In this document: piece by piece, positions 33,362 through 33,717 of the stretch
Numbering within the stretch: position 1 is the first letter of the stretch
How the letters are laid out: each line of letters opens with the position of its first letter
DNA from: DASVNK01 sp964478815
GTDB taxonomy: Bacteria > Verrucomicrobiota > Verrucomicrobiia > Limisphaerales > SXQI01
DNA: 33,717 bases
NCBI GenBank assembly: GCA_964478815.1
Contig: CAYZKY010000060.1
Coordinates: 1 to 33,717, forward strand
Direction: 5' to 3'
Notes under the pieces: generated by a model
The model's input: only the letters and a program-made list of their open reading frames with translations
Told to the model about the DNA's origin: nothing
Database searches by the model: none
Made by a program: the position numbers and the translations under genes

Positions 33362-33402
33362 GCGCGAAATGACCGACACCTGCCGCAAGTCTTTGCATCA
33401 GC

Positions 33403-33411
33403 ATTATAGCA
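33403..33411 (-). promoter_or_regulatory. Extended -10 promoter element for the giant gene
   Basis: On the minus strand the bases read TGCTATAAT: a perfect sigma-70 -10 hexamer with the TG of an extended -10. No convincing -35 is present at 16-18 bp (AAATTA at 17 bp), which extended -10 promoters tolerate. Transcription would begin near 33396, leaving a leader of about 35 bases before ATG 33361 or about 68 before ATG 33328. The GTG at 33379 would also be inside the transcript. Confidence 0.6.
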
Positions 33412-33452
33412 GACCCTAATAGTGCTAATTTGCCTGTCCGCAAAGACCCGGC

Positions 33453-33475
33453 CGCCAGCCTATTAAGTTCTGGCG
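33453..33475. repeat. 6-bp inverted repeat upstream of the promoter
   Basis: CGCCAG and CTGGCG are perfect inverted arms with an 11-base AT-rich spacer. Its centre lies about 58 bp upstream of the centre of the -10 element. The position and form would suit a dimeric activator site, but the arms are short and chance is possible. Confidence 0.35.
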
Positions 33476-33486
33476 AGGGGCATGTT

Positions 33487-33504
33487 CTAGAGATGCTAGA
33501 GATG
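33487..33504. repeat. 9-bp direct tandem repeat
   Basis: CTAGAGATG occurs twice head to tail without a gap. It could be simple slippage or half of a protein-binding site upstream of the giant gene. Nothing else supports a role. Confidence 0.5.
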
Positions 33505-33522
33505 GCGAGCAAGCATTATCTT

Positions 33523-33551
33523 GAAAAATCGTGAAGCCGAGAACTTTCGGC
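33523..33551 (-). terminator. Weak terminator-like hairpin
   Basis: Reading the minus strand, GCCGA and TCGGC (33536-33551) can pair around a 6-base loop, followed after a few bases by a short T run (33523-33527). The stem has only five pairs and the T run is short and displaced, so termination of an upstream minus-strand gene here is only a possibility. Confidence 0.2.
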
Positions 33552-33717
33552 CGATGACCATCTGCGACGGGTAGCGCATGGTAATTTAAGGCAGGCCACT
33601 ACTCACGCTAGAGCCTTATGGATAGGGTCATTTGTATCTATTTAATAGGTTCTAATGGCCTTTTTGTGGTTCTTCGACGTTTTCAGTGGATGAGGGCAGA
33701 GAAGAATTTTAGGTTCG

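Larger units (their letters stand above)
33362..33717. other. Upstream intergenic region
   Basis: About 356 bp with no gene I can support, visibly richer in A and T than the coding sequence. It holds the extended -10 element (33403-33411), a 6-bp inverted repeat (33453-33475), a 9-bp tandem repeat (33487-33504) and a small hairpin (33536-33551). A plus-strand frame from ATG 33618 is open to the window edge for 33 codons (MDRVICIYLIG...), but it is too short to call. Confidence 0.6.

Noticed and set aside
1..33361. Polyketide or nonribosomal peptide synthase as the reason for the giant gene
   Set aside because: None of the expected motifs (ketosynthase Cys site, carrier-protein GxDS, adenylation motifs) appear, and the protein is beta-repeat and RTX in nature.
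33502..33534. Ten-codon plus-strand mini-ORF (MASKHYLEKS)
   Set aside because: Too short, no ribosome binding site, no downstream gene; expected by chance.
33618..33717. Plus-strand frame from ATG 33618 open to the right edge, with a hydrophobic N-terminus (VICIYLIGSNGLFVVL)
   Set aside because: Only 33 codons are visible, there is no Shine-Dalgarno and no recognisable motif. It could be the start of a divergent gene but cannot be supported here.
1..33717. tRNA, rRNA, insertion sequences, attachment sites
   Set aside because: I saw no such features; all repeats found are codon-phased inside the giant gene or are very short ones in the upstream region.

Overview
The window is almost entirely one gene. 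A single reading frame on the minus strand starts near position 33361 and stays open to the left edge, giving at least 11,120 codons with no stop in the parts I translated, and the C-terminus lies outside the window. Everything else is about 350 bp of AT-richer upstream DNA at the right end.

The product is a giant, modular, all-beta, secreted or surface protein of the RTX kind. From N- to C-terminus (right to left in the window): a LEPR-XLL N-terminal motif; a lipase/LCAT-like alpha/beta hydrolase domain with a recognisable Ser-Asp-His set (S273, D500, H543); three ~150-residue repeats; about twenty ~125-residue beta repeats; two Ig-like modules joined by a Pro/Gly linker; a non-repetitive beta region; four more Ig-like modules; a further beta-rich repeat region; a compact RTX block; a ~500-residue module that occurs twice; six ~120-residue 'STHAG' repeats between the two copies; and a long array of ~60-residue RTX units of the VLGDNG type that continues to the window edge. 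I saw no cysteine in the hand translation, which fits an exported Ca2+-folded protein.

The organism is a GC-rich Gram-negative-type bacterium. LEPR-XLL leaders on very large repeat proteins are known from Planctomycetota, Verrucomicrobiota and Proteobacteria, and I cannot choose between them from this window, which has no ribosomal, tRNA or housekeeping gene.

The most plausible role is a giant adhesin or contact-dependent factor: a hydrolase head near the N-terminus, a very long beta stalk, and Ca2+-binding beta-rolls toward the C-terminus, probably exported by a type I system whose signal and genes would be outside the window. The architecture is directly visible; the role is inferred.
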